Positions 35,073 to 43,013 of a DNA stretch of 50,822 bases are shown here, piece by piece. The stretch comes from Siphonobacter sp. BAB-5405 (GTDB taxonomy: Bacteria; Bacteroidota; Bacteroidia; Cytophagales; Spirosomataceae): NCBI RefSeq assembly GCF_002872335.1, contig NZ_NJAG01000024.1, positions 1 to 50,822 on the forward strand, written 5' to 3'. Position 1 is the stretch's first letter, and each line of letters opens with the position of its first letter. A model generated the notes under the pieces. The model searched no databases. It saw nothing but the letters and a program-made list of their open reading frames with translations, and was not told where the DNA came from. The position numbers and the translations under genes are program-made.

Positions 35073-37490
35073 ATGTTATCTAATTATCTAAAAATCGCTT
35101 TTCGAAACCTCTGGCGAAATAAGACCTACTCGGCCATCAACCTGTTTGGGCTGGCCTTTGGCATCGCGACATGCTTACTCATTACTTTCTACGTGATCGA
35201 TGAGCTGAGTTACGATCGCTTTCTGGGTAATGCCGATCGGGCGTATCGCATCAATACGGATATTAATTTTGGTGGTTCCGAATCCCATACGGCGGCTACT
35301 GCGGCTCCGATGGGACCGGCCCTGGCCCAAGTCTACCCGGACATTGAAGCGGCGGCCCGTATCCGCGATCAGGCTCCGGGCATGATTCGAAAAGGGACGG
35401 AGAAAATTCAGGAACGATCCGTCTACGCCGATTCCACGCTCTTCGACGTACTGGGCCTGACTGTCCTTGCGGGCAATTCCAAAACCGCTCTCAATCAGCC
35501 TCATACAGTAGTGATTACCCGCCGCATGGCCCTGAAGTATTTTGACACTCCGGAAGCCGTCGGTAAAACACTGATACTGAACGAAAACGATCCGTATAAA
35601 GTCACGGGTGTGATCGAAGACCTGCCCCGTACCTCCCACCTTAACGCGGATCTGTATTTCAGTATGCTGGATCACGCCGACAGCAAGGAAAATAGCTGGC
35701 TGAGCCACAACTACAGTACGTACCTTTTGCTCAAGCCCGGCGTATCGCCTCAGCAGGTCGAAGGACAGATTCGGCAGCTCTTTCTGAAACACGGCGGTCC
35801 GATGATTCAGCAGTGGCTGGGCAAGAACGTAGCCGAGCTGGAGGCGGGTGGCAGCTACGTCCGCTATACACTCTTGCCGGTTCCGGACATTCATTTACAT
35901 TCCAATCGCGTGGATGAAATGAATCCCTCGGGTAACATTCAGTACGTTTACATCTTCTCGGCCATTGCCATCTTCATACTTTTCATTGCCTGCATCAACT
36001 TCATGAACCTGGCGACGGCCCGTTCGGCTCACCGGGCCAAGGAAGTAGGCGTACGAAAGGTACTAGGTTCAGCAAGTGCCCACCTGATCGGGCAGTTTCT
36101 GACGGAATCCATCCTGCTCAGTTTCATGGCTTGTAGCATTTCTTTATTATTGGTGGAACTGGCCTTGCCCGCTTTTAACCAATTAGCCGACAAACAGCTT
36201 TCGCTTAATTTCATTCGTGACTGGTACCTACTGCCCTTCCTGCTAACCTTTGCCCTGTTCGTAGGCGTACTAGCAGGCAGCTACCCGGCTTTTTATCTGT
36301 CTTCTTTCGAACCCGCCAAAGTACTGAAAGGCAAGCTTACCGCCGGGATGCGAAGCGGCTGGCTGCGGAGTTCGCTGGTCGTTTTCCAATTTTTCGCCTC
36401 GGTATTCCTGATCATCTGTACCCTGGCAATTCATCGGCAACTCAACTTTATCCAGCAGAAACAGGTGGGTTTTGATCGCGAGCAAGTCCTCATGCTTGAT
36501 GGCGTCTATGGTCCCCAGGTACAGGCCTTGAAAAACGAAATTTTACGCATCCCCGGCGTACAAAGCGGAACGGTTACGGGCTACCTGCCGACCCCTTCGT
36601 GGCGGGGAAACGATTCGTTTTTTCCGGAAGGTGAAATAACCCCGGAACGGGCCGTGCAGATGCAAACGTGGTACGTAGACCCGGACTACATGAAAACCAT
36701 GGGCTTACAGTTGTTGGCGGGACGGAATTTTTCCAATCAGATGGCGACGGATTCTTCGGCGGTTATTCTCAATGAAACCGCGGCGAAACTCTTCGGGTAT
36801 ACGAGTCCGACGGGTCGGAAAATTGCGGAAATTGAAGATCTACGAACGGGCCGAACCCGGGAACTACACATCATCGGCGTCGTAAAAAACTTCAACTATG
36901 AGTCCCTCCGCGAGAACGTCGGAGCTTTGTGCCTCCTACTCAACGCCAATCCGGCGGGCTACGCTACCTTTCGACTGAAAACCCAGCAACTGCCCGAAAC
37001 CGTAGCCAAAATTGAACAAACCTGGCAACGCGTGTTGCCGGGGCAACCCTTCCGGGCTCAGTTTATGGACGAAGCCTTCGACAGTATCTACCGCAGCGAG
37101 CAACGCGTCGGAAAAGTCTTTCTATCGTTTGCGATCACGGCTATTGTCATTGCCTGTCTGGGTCTATTTGGCTTGGCGGCGTATTCGGCTGAACAGCGGA
37201 CCAAGGAAATCGGCGTACGGAAGGTACTGGGAGCCACCGAACTGCAACTCGTCGCTCTGCTCTCCAGCGATTTCGTGCGGCTTATTAGCATTGCGTTCCT
37301 CATCGCCGTTCCCATTGCCTGGTACGTCATGAACCAATGGCTCGAAGGCTTTGCCTACCGCAGTTCACTGAGTATCTGGATCTTTCTTGGAGCGGGAGCC
37401 GCTTCGCTCTGTATTGCCCTGCTGACGATTAGTAGTCAGGCGATTCGGGCGGCGTCCATGAACCCTGTCAAGAGTCTAAAATCAGAGTAA
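35073..37490 (+). CDS. FtsX/MacB-type ABC permease 3
   Basis: 805 residues. N-terminal helix (AINLFGLAFGIATCLLITFYVIDELSYDRF region), periplasmic core, first FtsX domain with AKEVGVRKVLGS, middle helix LVVFQFFASVFLIICTLAI, second core, second FtsX domain with RTKEIGVRKVLGAT, C-terminus NPVKSLKSE. The start (MLSNYLKIAFRNLW) aligns with the other paralogues. A terminator-like hairpin follows it at 37498, which may reduce expression of the next permeases. Confidence 0.95.
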   Translation: MLSNYLKIAFRNLWRNKTYSAINLFGLAFGIATCLLITFYVIDELSYDRFLGNADRAYRINTDINFGGSESHTAATAAPMGPALAQVYPDIEAAARIRDQAPGMIRKGTEKIQERSVYADSTLFDVLGLTVLAGNSKTALNQPHTVVITRRMALKYFDTPEAVGKTLILNENDPYKVTGVIEDLPRTSHLNADLYFSMLDHADSKENSWLSHNYSTYLLLKPGVSPQQVEGQIRQLFLKHGGPMIQQWLGKNVAELEAGGSYVRYTLLPVPDIHLHSNRVDEMNPSGNIQYVYIFSAIAIFILFIACINFMNLATARSAHRAKEVGVRKVLGSASAHLIGQFLTESILLSFMACSISLLLVELALPAFNQLADKQLSLNFIRDWYLLPFLLTFALFVGVLAGSYPAFYLSSFEPAKVLKGKLTAGMRSGWLRSSLVVFQFFASVFLIICTLAIHRQLNFIQQKQVGFDREQVLMLDGVYGPQVQALKNEILRIPGVQSGTVTGYLPTPSWRGNDSFFPEGEITPERAVQMQTWYVDPDYMKTMGLQLLAGRNFSNQMATDSSAVILNETAAKLFGYTSPTGRKIAEIEDLRTGRTRELHIIGVVKNFNYESLRENVGALCLLLNANPAGYATFRLKTQQLPETVAKIEQTWQRVLPGQPFRAQFMDEAFDSIYRSEQRVGKVFLSFAITAIVIACLGLFGLAAYSAEQRTKEIGVRKVLGATELQLVALLSSDFVRLISIAFLIAVPIAWYVMNQWLEGFAYRSSLSIWIFLGAGAASLCIALLTISSQAIRAASMNPVKSLKSE

Positions 37491-37497
37491 GTTTTCA

Positions 37498-37528
37498 CCC
37501 TACGGCTGAACGTCAGCCGTAGGGTTTT
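37498..37528 (+). terminator. Terminator-like hairpin between permeases 3 and 4
   Basis: CCCTACGGCTGA pairs with TCAGCCGTAGGG (12-bp perfect stem, 3-nt loop), followed by only four T. It begins 7 nt after the stop of permease 3. Termination is probably partial, because the next start is only 42 nt away and no new promoter is evident. Confidence 0.7.
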
Positions 37529-37569
37529 GCCGTATTGATTCTTTCGTAATTCCCTTTGTTTCTGCGTCT

Positions 37570-39966
37570 ATGTTTCAGAACTATCTCAAACTCGCCCTCC
37601 GCAATCTCTGGAAAAGTCGCCTTTTTACCGGCCTGAACATGCTGGGCCTTTCGCTGGGTCTGACGGTATCCTTGCTGCTCTTTTTGTACATCAAAGATGA
37701 ATTAGCCTTTGATCGATACCATCGACAGGCCGAGCAGATTTATCGGGTGAATCTGGCGGTGTCGTTTGATGGTAAGGAGGAGAAATGGGCGACGGCTCCG
37801 AACATCATCGGCCCAACCATGCAGGAGAAAATTCCCGGCGTGAAGCAGCAGGTTCGGTTTCTGAAACACAACTTTGGCGAATCGGCTTTCATTACAACGG
37901 GCGAAAAGAAATTCGTTGAGAAAAGCCTGTACTGGGCCGATTCCACGCTTTTTAAGGTATTTGATCTTCCACTCGTGCAGGGCAATCCCCAAACGGCACT
38001 CGAAAAACCGAATCAGGTACTGATCAGTCAGCGTACGGCGGAACGCTATTTCGGCAACGAAAATCCGCTGGGTAAAGACCTCAAAGTCGATAACCGCACG
38101 ACCCTGGAGGTAACGGGCGTCTACGCCGATTTTCCGGACCACTCTTCGTTCGATGCCAACCTGATTGGTTCGTTCGCTACGGAAACCTGGGCGTATAAAA
38201 ACCTTTCCTGGAGCAATGCCAGTTTTGAAACCTACGTCCTGTTAAATCCTCAGACCCAGCCTACTTCGGTCGAGCGGCAGTTGGATAAGCTGATTAAACA
38301 GAATGTTCCCGAAGAGAACCGTTACTATACCGCGTACCTGCAACCCTTAACGGACCTTCATTTACATTCCGAAGACGTTGCCCACGTGTACACCCAAAAA
38401 ATCGGTGACCCGCAACAGGTACGGATTCTGGTTGTACTGGCCTTTGTGGTACTGGTCATTGCCTGTATCAATTACATGAATCTGAGCACGGCTCGCTCGC
38501 AGCAACGTTTTCGGGAGGTGGGCATTAATAAAGCCCTGGGAGCTTCCCGCAGTTTGGTTGCCCGTCGGTTCTATATCGAAACGGCGATTCTGGTGTTGCT
38601 GTCCATTCTTTTGAGCATCGCTCTGCTGGAAGCTTTTTTACCGATATTCAATCGTCTCGCTTCGCGGAACCTTACGGCTCATGCGGTTCTGTCGCCCGAA
38701 GTCATTGTCGGATTAGTATTGACGGGCACCCTCGTGACCCTGATTGCCGGTTCGTACCCGGCTTTATACCTATCGTCCTACGCCCCTAAGAACCTGTTAC
38801 AAACCAATTTCCGGGCCAATACCGGAGCCGGATTGTTCCGGCGTAGTCTGGTCGTCATCCAGTTTACGGCTTCCATAGTGCTCGTCATCAGTAGTATCAT
38901 TTTCTACCAGCAGCTTCGGTTTGTACAACATCAGAAGCTGGGGTATCAGCCCGAACAGGTGGTAGCGGTTACTACCGTTGCGGCGGAGTCCAAAACGCAG
39001 ATTGACGGACTCATGAACCGCGTCCGCTCCCTTCCCGATGTGGTGGAAGTATCCCGGGCCCAGACGTTTCCGGCCAGTGGTGGCAGTGGTCGTTCCCTGC
39101 GAAAGAGTCTACAGTCGTCGGAAGAATTCAAAATGACGACCAATCACGCGACGCCGGATTTTGTACAGGTACTTGGCCTGAAACTGATTGCGGGAAAAAC
39201 CCTTCCCTCGATTCCTAAAGATGCCAAAGACACGACGGTCCAGGTCGTATTGAACCGGAAGGCGGTAGCTTTTCTTGGATATACGCCGGAAAACGCCATC
39301 GGTCGCAAAGCGTACGGGCTTTTCGGTGATAACAATACGGAGATTGTGGGCGTAGTCGAAGACTTTCATTTTGAAAATTTCCATCAACCCATCGGGGGTT
39401 ATGCCTTTCATAATGCCAATACTGAATCGTATCGCTACCTGCTGGTGAAACTCCGCACGCAGCGGCTGACGCAGGCCATGTCGCAGCTGGAAAATGCTTT
39501 CTCGGAGAGTCTGCCGCAGTCGGCTTTTGAATACACCTTTCTGGATCAGTACCTAAATAATCTCTACCAGACCGAACAGCGAACAGCCCAGGTCTTGCTG
39601 GTTTTCTCCATCCTGACCATCCTCGTTGCCTGCCTCGGTCTGTTTGGACTGGCGGCGTATGCAGCCGAGCAACGGACCAAAGAAATTGGCGTTCGCAAAG
39701 TACTGGGAGCCAATGAATTTCAACTCGTCACCCTGTTATCCAGCGACTTCCTCAAACTCGTGGGCCTTGCCTTCCTGATTGCCTCGCCGCTAGCGTGGTG
39801 GATGATGAATGAATGGCTGACCAGCTTTGCCTATCGCATCCAGATTAGTGGCTGGGTCTTCGTGGCTGCCGGATTGCTGGCCTTGCTGATTGCTCTGCTG
39901 ACGGTCAGTAGTCAGGCCCTGCGTGCGGCGTTGATGAACCCCGTTCGAAGTCTGAAAAGTGAATAA
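37570..39966 (+). CDS. FtsX/MacB-type ABC permease 4, altered first coupling motif
   Basis: 798 residues, same domain order. N-terminal helix (LNMLGLSLGLTVSLLLFLYI), first FtsX domain, middle helix LVVIQFTASIVLVISSIIF, second core, second FtsX domain with RTKEIGVRKVLGAN, C-terminus NPVRSLKSE. The first coupling motif reads REVGINKALGA where the paralogues have EVGVRK(V/A)xGA, so the Arg that would contact the ATPase is Asn here, and the stretch after it (SLVARRFYIETA) also deviates from QFLxES. The second motif is intact. It may thus couple asymmetrically to the ATPase dimer. Confidence 0.95.
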   Translation: MFQNYLKLALRNLWKSRLFTGLNMLGLSLGLTVSLLLFLYIKDELAFDRYHRQAEQIYRVNLAVSFDGKEEKWATAPNIIGPTMQEKIPGVKQQVRFLKHNFGESAFITTGEKKFVEKSLYWADSTLFKVFDLPLVQGNPQTALEKPNQVLISQRTAERYFGNENPLGKDLKVDNRTTLEVTGVYADFPDHSSFDANLIGSFATETWAYKNLSWSNASFETYVLLNPQTQPTSVERQLDKLIKQNVPEENRYYTAYLQPLTDLHLHSEDVAHVYTQKIGDPQQVRILVVLAFVVLVIACINYMNLSTARSQQRFREVGINKALGASRSLVARRFYIETAILVLLSILLSIALLEAFLPIFNRLASRNLTAHAVLSPEVIVGLVLTGTLVTLIAGSYPALYLSSYAPKNLLQTNFRANTGAGLFRRSLVVIQFTASIVLVISSIIFYQQLRFVQHQKLGYQPEQVVAVTTVAAESKTQIDGLMNRVRSLPDVVEVSRAQTFPASGGSGRSLRKSLQSSEEFKMTTNHATPDFVQVLGLKLIAGKTLPSIPKDAKDTTVQVVLNRKAVAFLGYTPENAIGRKAYGLFGDNNTEIVGVVEDFHFENFHQPIGGYAFHNANTESYRYLLVKLRTQRLTQAMSQLENAFSESLPQSAFEYTFLDQYLNNLYQTEQRTAQVLLVFSILTILVACLGLFGLAAYAAEQRTKEIGVRKVLGANEFQLVTLLSSDFLKLVGLAFLIASPLAWWMMNEWLTSFAYRIQISGWVFVAAGLLALLIALLTVSSQALRAALMNPVRSLKSE

Positions 39967-39989
39967 TATTTCCCGTAAATCCTGAATCG

Positions 39990-42428
39990 ATGCTCCGCAA
40001 TTACATCCAAATCGCCCTACGGAACTTATGGAAAAACAAGTCTTTTTCCCTGATTAATATCGTCGGCCTGGCCGTGGGTATGGCCTGCTGTATGCTCATT
40101 TTACTGTACGTGCAGCAGCAACTGAGTTACGACCGTCATCACGAAAAGGCGGATGATTTGTACCGTCTGGTAACGGAATTTGTCACCGAAAGCAAAACCG
40201 AACGGGCTCCCACGAGTGCGGCTCCGGTAGCAGCAGCTCTCAAAAACGAGTTTCCGGAAGTCGAAGAAGTCACCCGCGTATTCATTCCTTTTTCGGAAGA
40301 TAAAGCCATTCTCAGACGGATGGAGGGCGGTCGTTCCGTACAAACTTTTTACGAAAGCAAGGGAGCGTACGCCGATCCTACGTTTTTCAAAATCTTTACG
40401 TATTCATTCTTGGAAGGCAACGCTCAGCGAGCGTTAGATCAACCCAATACGGTCGTGCTTTCCAAAGCAGTGGCCCAAAAGCTTTTTGGTAACGCCTCGG
40501 CCCTGAATCGCGTCATTCGGATTAGCAACAGTAACGGCGATCTGGATTTTAAGGTAACGGGTGTCTTTGAATCCAAAGGCCCCTCCCACCTGGATACGCA
40601 CTACCTCATGTCCCTGCAAACGGGCGAGCTGGGAGCCTTTGTCCGAAGCATCCAGAATTTCGCGGTGAACAACATGTTCTATACCTATGTCAAGCTTCGG
40701 CCCGGCAGCGATGCCAAGGCTCTGGAAGCCAAGTTTCCGGACTTCATTCGAAAATACATGGGCGAAGATTTAAAGAAGGTCGCTTTTCGTAAGAACCAGT
40801 ACCTGGAATCGGTTTCACGCATTCACCTGCATACGGAAGCCGAAGGCATGTTCAACAAAAAAGGGAATAGTCAGTTGGTGTATATCCTGGCTACGGTAGC
40901 TCTTTTTACGCTACTGATTGCGTGTATCAACTTCATGAACCTGAGTACGGCCCGTTCGGGCAAGCGGGCGGCCGAAGTGGGCGTACGTAAAGTCATGGGG
41001 GCCGAAAAGCAAACGCTGGTGGGCCAGTTTCTGGGTGAATCGATGCTGATTAGTCTGCTTTCACTCACCATTGCGGTTTTACTGGTGGAACTCAGCCTAC
41101 CTCTCTTTAATCAGATTGCCGGTACAAATCTGGACGTATCTCTGACGAAAGATTACGACAAGCTCCTGTTGTTTGTGGGCCTGGCTTTACTGACGGGCCT
41201 CGTGGCGGGCAGTTATCCGGCCTTTTATCTGTCCTCATTCAATCCCGCTCAGGTCTTGAAAGGCAAAGCCAGCAACAGTCTGGCCGTGACGCAATTGAGG
41301 AAAGGGCTGGTCGTCTTTCAGTTTGCCCTATCGATTATGCTGATTCTAGGTTCACTGGTGATCTGGCGGCAGATGCGTTTTCTTCAGGAAAAAGACCTGG
41401 GCTTTGTGAAAGATCAGCAACTGGTAGTCCCCCTGCGTACCTCCCAAGCTAAACAAAATTATCAGATATTCAAACAAGCCGTTGACAAACAGGCAGAGGT
41501 AGTGGCATCCGCGGCGGCTACAAGTTATCCGGGCGTTTTCGTGGCGGGCGATCAGAATTTCATACGATTGGGCCAAAACATTGAGCAGGCCGTAAACGTA
41601 AAGATGAATCACGTCAACTACGATTTTCTGGAAACCATGGGTTTCCATTTGCTCAGTGGACGATTTTTCTCGACTAAATTTCCGGCGGATACCGCCCAGC
41701 GAATTATTCTCAACGAAACGGCAGTAGCCCGGTTAGGCTATACGCCGCAGAATATCCTCGGTCAGCGAATCCGCTGGAAGGGTCCGAACGAACAACTGGA
41801 TTATCAGGTAGTAGGCGTGGTTCAAAATTTCAATTTCATGGGTCTGCAACAGCCCATCAATAGCTTTGGATTTACGCTGGCTCCCTGGGGTCTTAATTAC
41901 ATGGTAATCCGGACGAATACGCCGCAAGTGAAACGGCTGCTGGCTTCGCTGGAAAACACCTGGAAAAGCCTGAATGCGGATGAGCCTTTTGAGTACAGCT
42001 TCCTCGATCAGGATTTTCAGCGTAATTACGAAGCCGAGCAAACCATGGGAACCATGATTGGCTACTTTACAGCGATCGCCATTCTGATTGCCTGTCTGGG
42101 TTTATACGGACTGGCGGCGTTTACGGCGGAGCAGCGAATCAAAGAAATCGGGGTTCGGAAAGTACTGGGAGCTAGTGTCGGTCACATCGTAGGTCTGCTT
42201 TCGAAAGACTTCATGACACTCGTCCTGATTGCCTATGTGCTGGCCGTACCCATCTCCTGGTACCTGATGAACGAATGGTTACAGGCCTTTGCGTTCCGCA
42301 TTAACCTGAGCTGGTGGCTTTTTGCCGGAGCGGGCGGCATTGCGTTTCTGATTGCTCTGGCCACGGTCAGTAGCCAGACGATTCGGGCGGCAATGGTCAA
42401 TCCGGTACGTAGCCTGAAAAGCGAGTAA
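39990..42428 (+). CDS. FtsX/MacB-type ABC permease 5
   Basis: 812 residues. N-terminal helix (LINIVGLAVGMACCMLILLYV), first FtsX domain with AAEVGVRKVMGA, middle helix LVVFQFALSIMLILGSLVIW, second core, second FtsX domain with RIKEIGVRKVLGAS, C-terminus NPVRSLKSE. It starts 23 nt after permease 4, the tightest spacing in the series, so these two are surely co-transcribed. It is followed by a 223-bp gap with a large inverted repeat, which may end the main transcription unit. Confidence 0.95.
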   Translation: MLRNYIQIALRNLWKNKSFSLINIVGLAVGMACCMLILLYVQQQLSYDRHHEKADDLYRLVTEFVTESKTERAPTSAAPVAAALKNEFPEVEEVTRVFIPFSEDKAILRRMEGGRSVQTFYESKGAYADPTFFKIFTYSFLEGNAQRALDQPNTVVLSKAVAQKLFGNASALNRVIRISNSNGDLDFKVTGVFESKGPSHLDTHYLMSLQTGELGAFVRSIQNFAVNNMFYTYVKLRPGSDAKALEAKFPDFIRKYMGEDLKKVAFRKNQYLESVSRIHLHTEAEGMFNKKGNSQLVYILATVALFTLLIACINFMNLSTARSGKRAAEVGVRKVMGAEKQTLVGQFLGESMLISLLSLTIAVLLVELSLPLFNQIAGTNLDVSLTKDYDKLLLFVGLALLTGLVAGSYPAFYLSSFNPAQVLKGKASNSLAVTQLRKGLVVFQFALSIMLILGSLVIWRQMRFLQEKDLGFVKDQQLVVPLRTSQAKQNYQIFKQAVDKQAEVVASAAATSYPGVFVAGDQNFIRLGQNIEQAVNVKMNHVNYDFLETMGFHLLSGRFFSTKFPADTAQRIILNETAVARLGYTPQNILGQRIRWKGPNEQLDYQVVGVVQNFNFMGLQQPINSFGFTLAPWGLNYMVIRTNTPQVKRLLASLENTWKSLNADEPFEYSFLDQDFQRNYEAEQTMGTMIGYFTAIAILIACLGLYGLAAFTAEQRIKEIGVRKVLGASVGHIVGLLSKDFMTLVLIAYVLAVPISWYLMNEWLQAFAFRINLSWWLFAGAGGIAFLIALATVSSQTIRAAMVNPVRSLKSE

Positions 42429-42497
42429 CCCGTTTATTATCGGCCAAACGCTCCTTGTAACCAACGGGTTTATCAAAAGCTCAGCCGCCTCTACTCC

Positions 42498-42546
42498 ATG
42501 TCCGAAACTGTACATCGACCGTTCAGTTTCGGACATTTATCTTTTA
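42498..42546. promoter_or_regulatory. Inverted repeat with UAS-like half-sites upstream of the small gene
   Basis: ATGTCCGAAACTG (42498-42510) and CAGTTTCGGACAT (42534-42546) are perfect 13-bp arms, 23 nt apart. The left copy in context reads TGTCCGAAACTGTACA, which differs at only two positions from site 1 of the sigma-54 locus (26926-26941). A TGGCA box lies 46 nt downstream of the right arm (42591), but without the -12 GC. It may be an activator-binding pair or simply a terminator of permease 5; T-rich sequence follows the right arm. Confidence 0.55.
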
Positions 42547-42651
42547 ATACTTTATTGATTATCAGTTCATTATCAACACCATGCTTTAACTGGCATACTT
42601 TTAAAACATAGCCCTTTACCTGATCGTATTACTTCTTAACCAGCCGTACGT

Positions 42652-42948
42652 ATGTCCTACATTGCAATACCTCTGCCTTCGTTGCCCGGGAAACAGGAAA
42701 TTGAAATTTCGGTAAGCATCAACGGTCAAAAACAGGACTTGCATTACCGGGTCGAGCTGTTTCGCTGGGACGACTGCTCGACGCCCTCATTCAACCGCGT
42801 GGAATGCCTGCGGGAAATGCTGACGACTTACGATCAGGAATGGTCGTTGTACTACATTGGGGCTCCGACGGATGACTTTGTACCCATCACGTTCGTCAAG
42901 AAAGATGGTTTGACGAAGATGAGAACCGTGGAAATTATAGAGAGCTAA
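42652..42948 (+). CDS. Small hypothetical protein between permeases 5 and 6
   Basis: 98 residues, cytoplasmic, no signal peptide or membrane segment. I do not recognise the family. The sequence is beta-rich and acidic (IEISVSINGQKQDLHYRVELFRWDD, EWSLYYIGAPTDDFVPITFVKKDG), with two Cys (CSTPSFNRVEC). Codon use looks like that of the neighbours, the frame is intact and the ATG follows a gap containing an inverted repeat, so I take it as real. The next gene, permease 6, starts 65 bp downstream. A role in the exporter locus is inferred from position only. Confidence 0.75.
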   Translation: MSYIAIPLPSLPGKQEIEISVSINGQKQDLHYRVELFRWDDCSTPSFNRVECLREMLTTYDQEWSLYYIGAPTDDFVPITFVKKDGLTKMRTVEIIES

Positions 42949-43013
42949 CCCTCCTTTTGTCCACTAGAAAACCCCATAAGACACGATTTTTCGCGTCACT
43001 ACCGATTACACGT

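Noticed and set aside
35175-35894. 239-codon open frame antisense to permease 3, and similar antisense frames in other permeases
   Set aside because: They lie wholly within well-supported genes, with low-complexity translations and no motif.
42498-42546. Riboswitch in the gap before the small gene
   Set aside because: Only a simple inverted repeat is visible; no conserved riboswitch core could be recognised.
42591-42612. Sigma-54-like TGGCATAC box upstream of the 98-residue gene
   Set aside because: The required GC 10 nt after GG is missing (AA instead), so it is not listed as a promoter.
42957-43013. TTG-started N-terminal extension of permease 6
   Set aside because: The ATG at 43014 aligns with all five paralogues; the extension is basic and unlike them.
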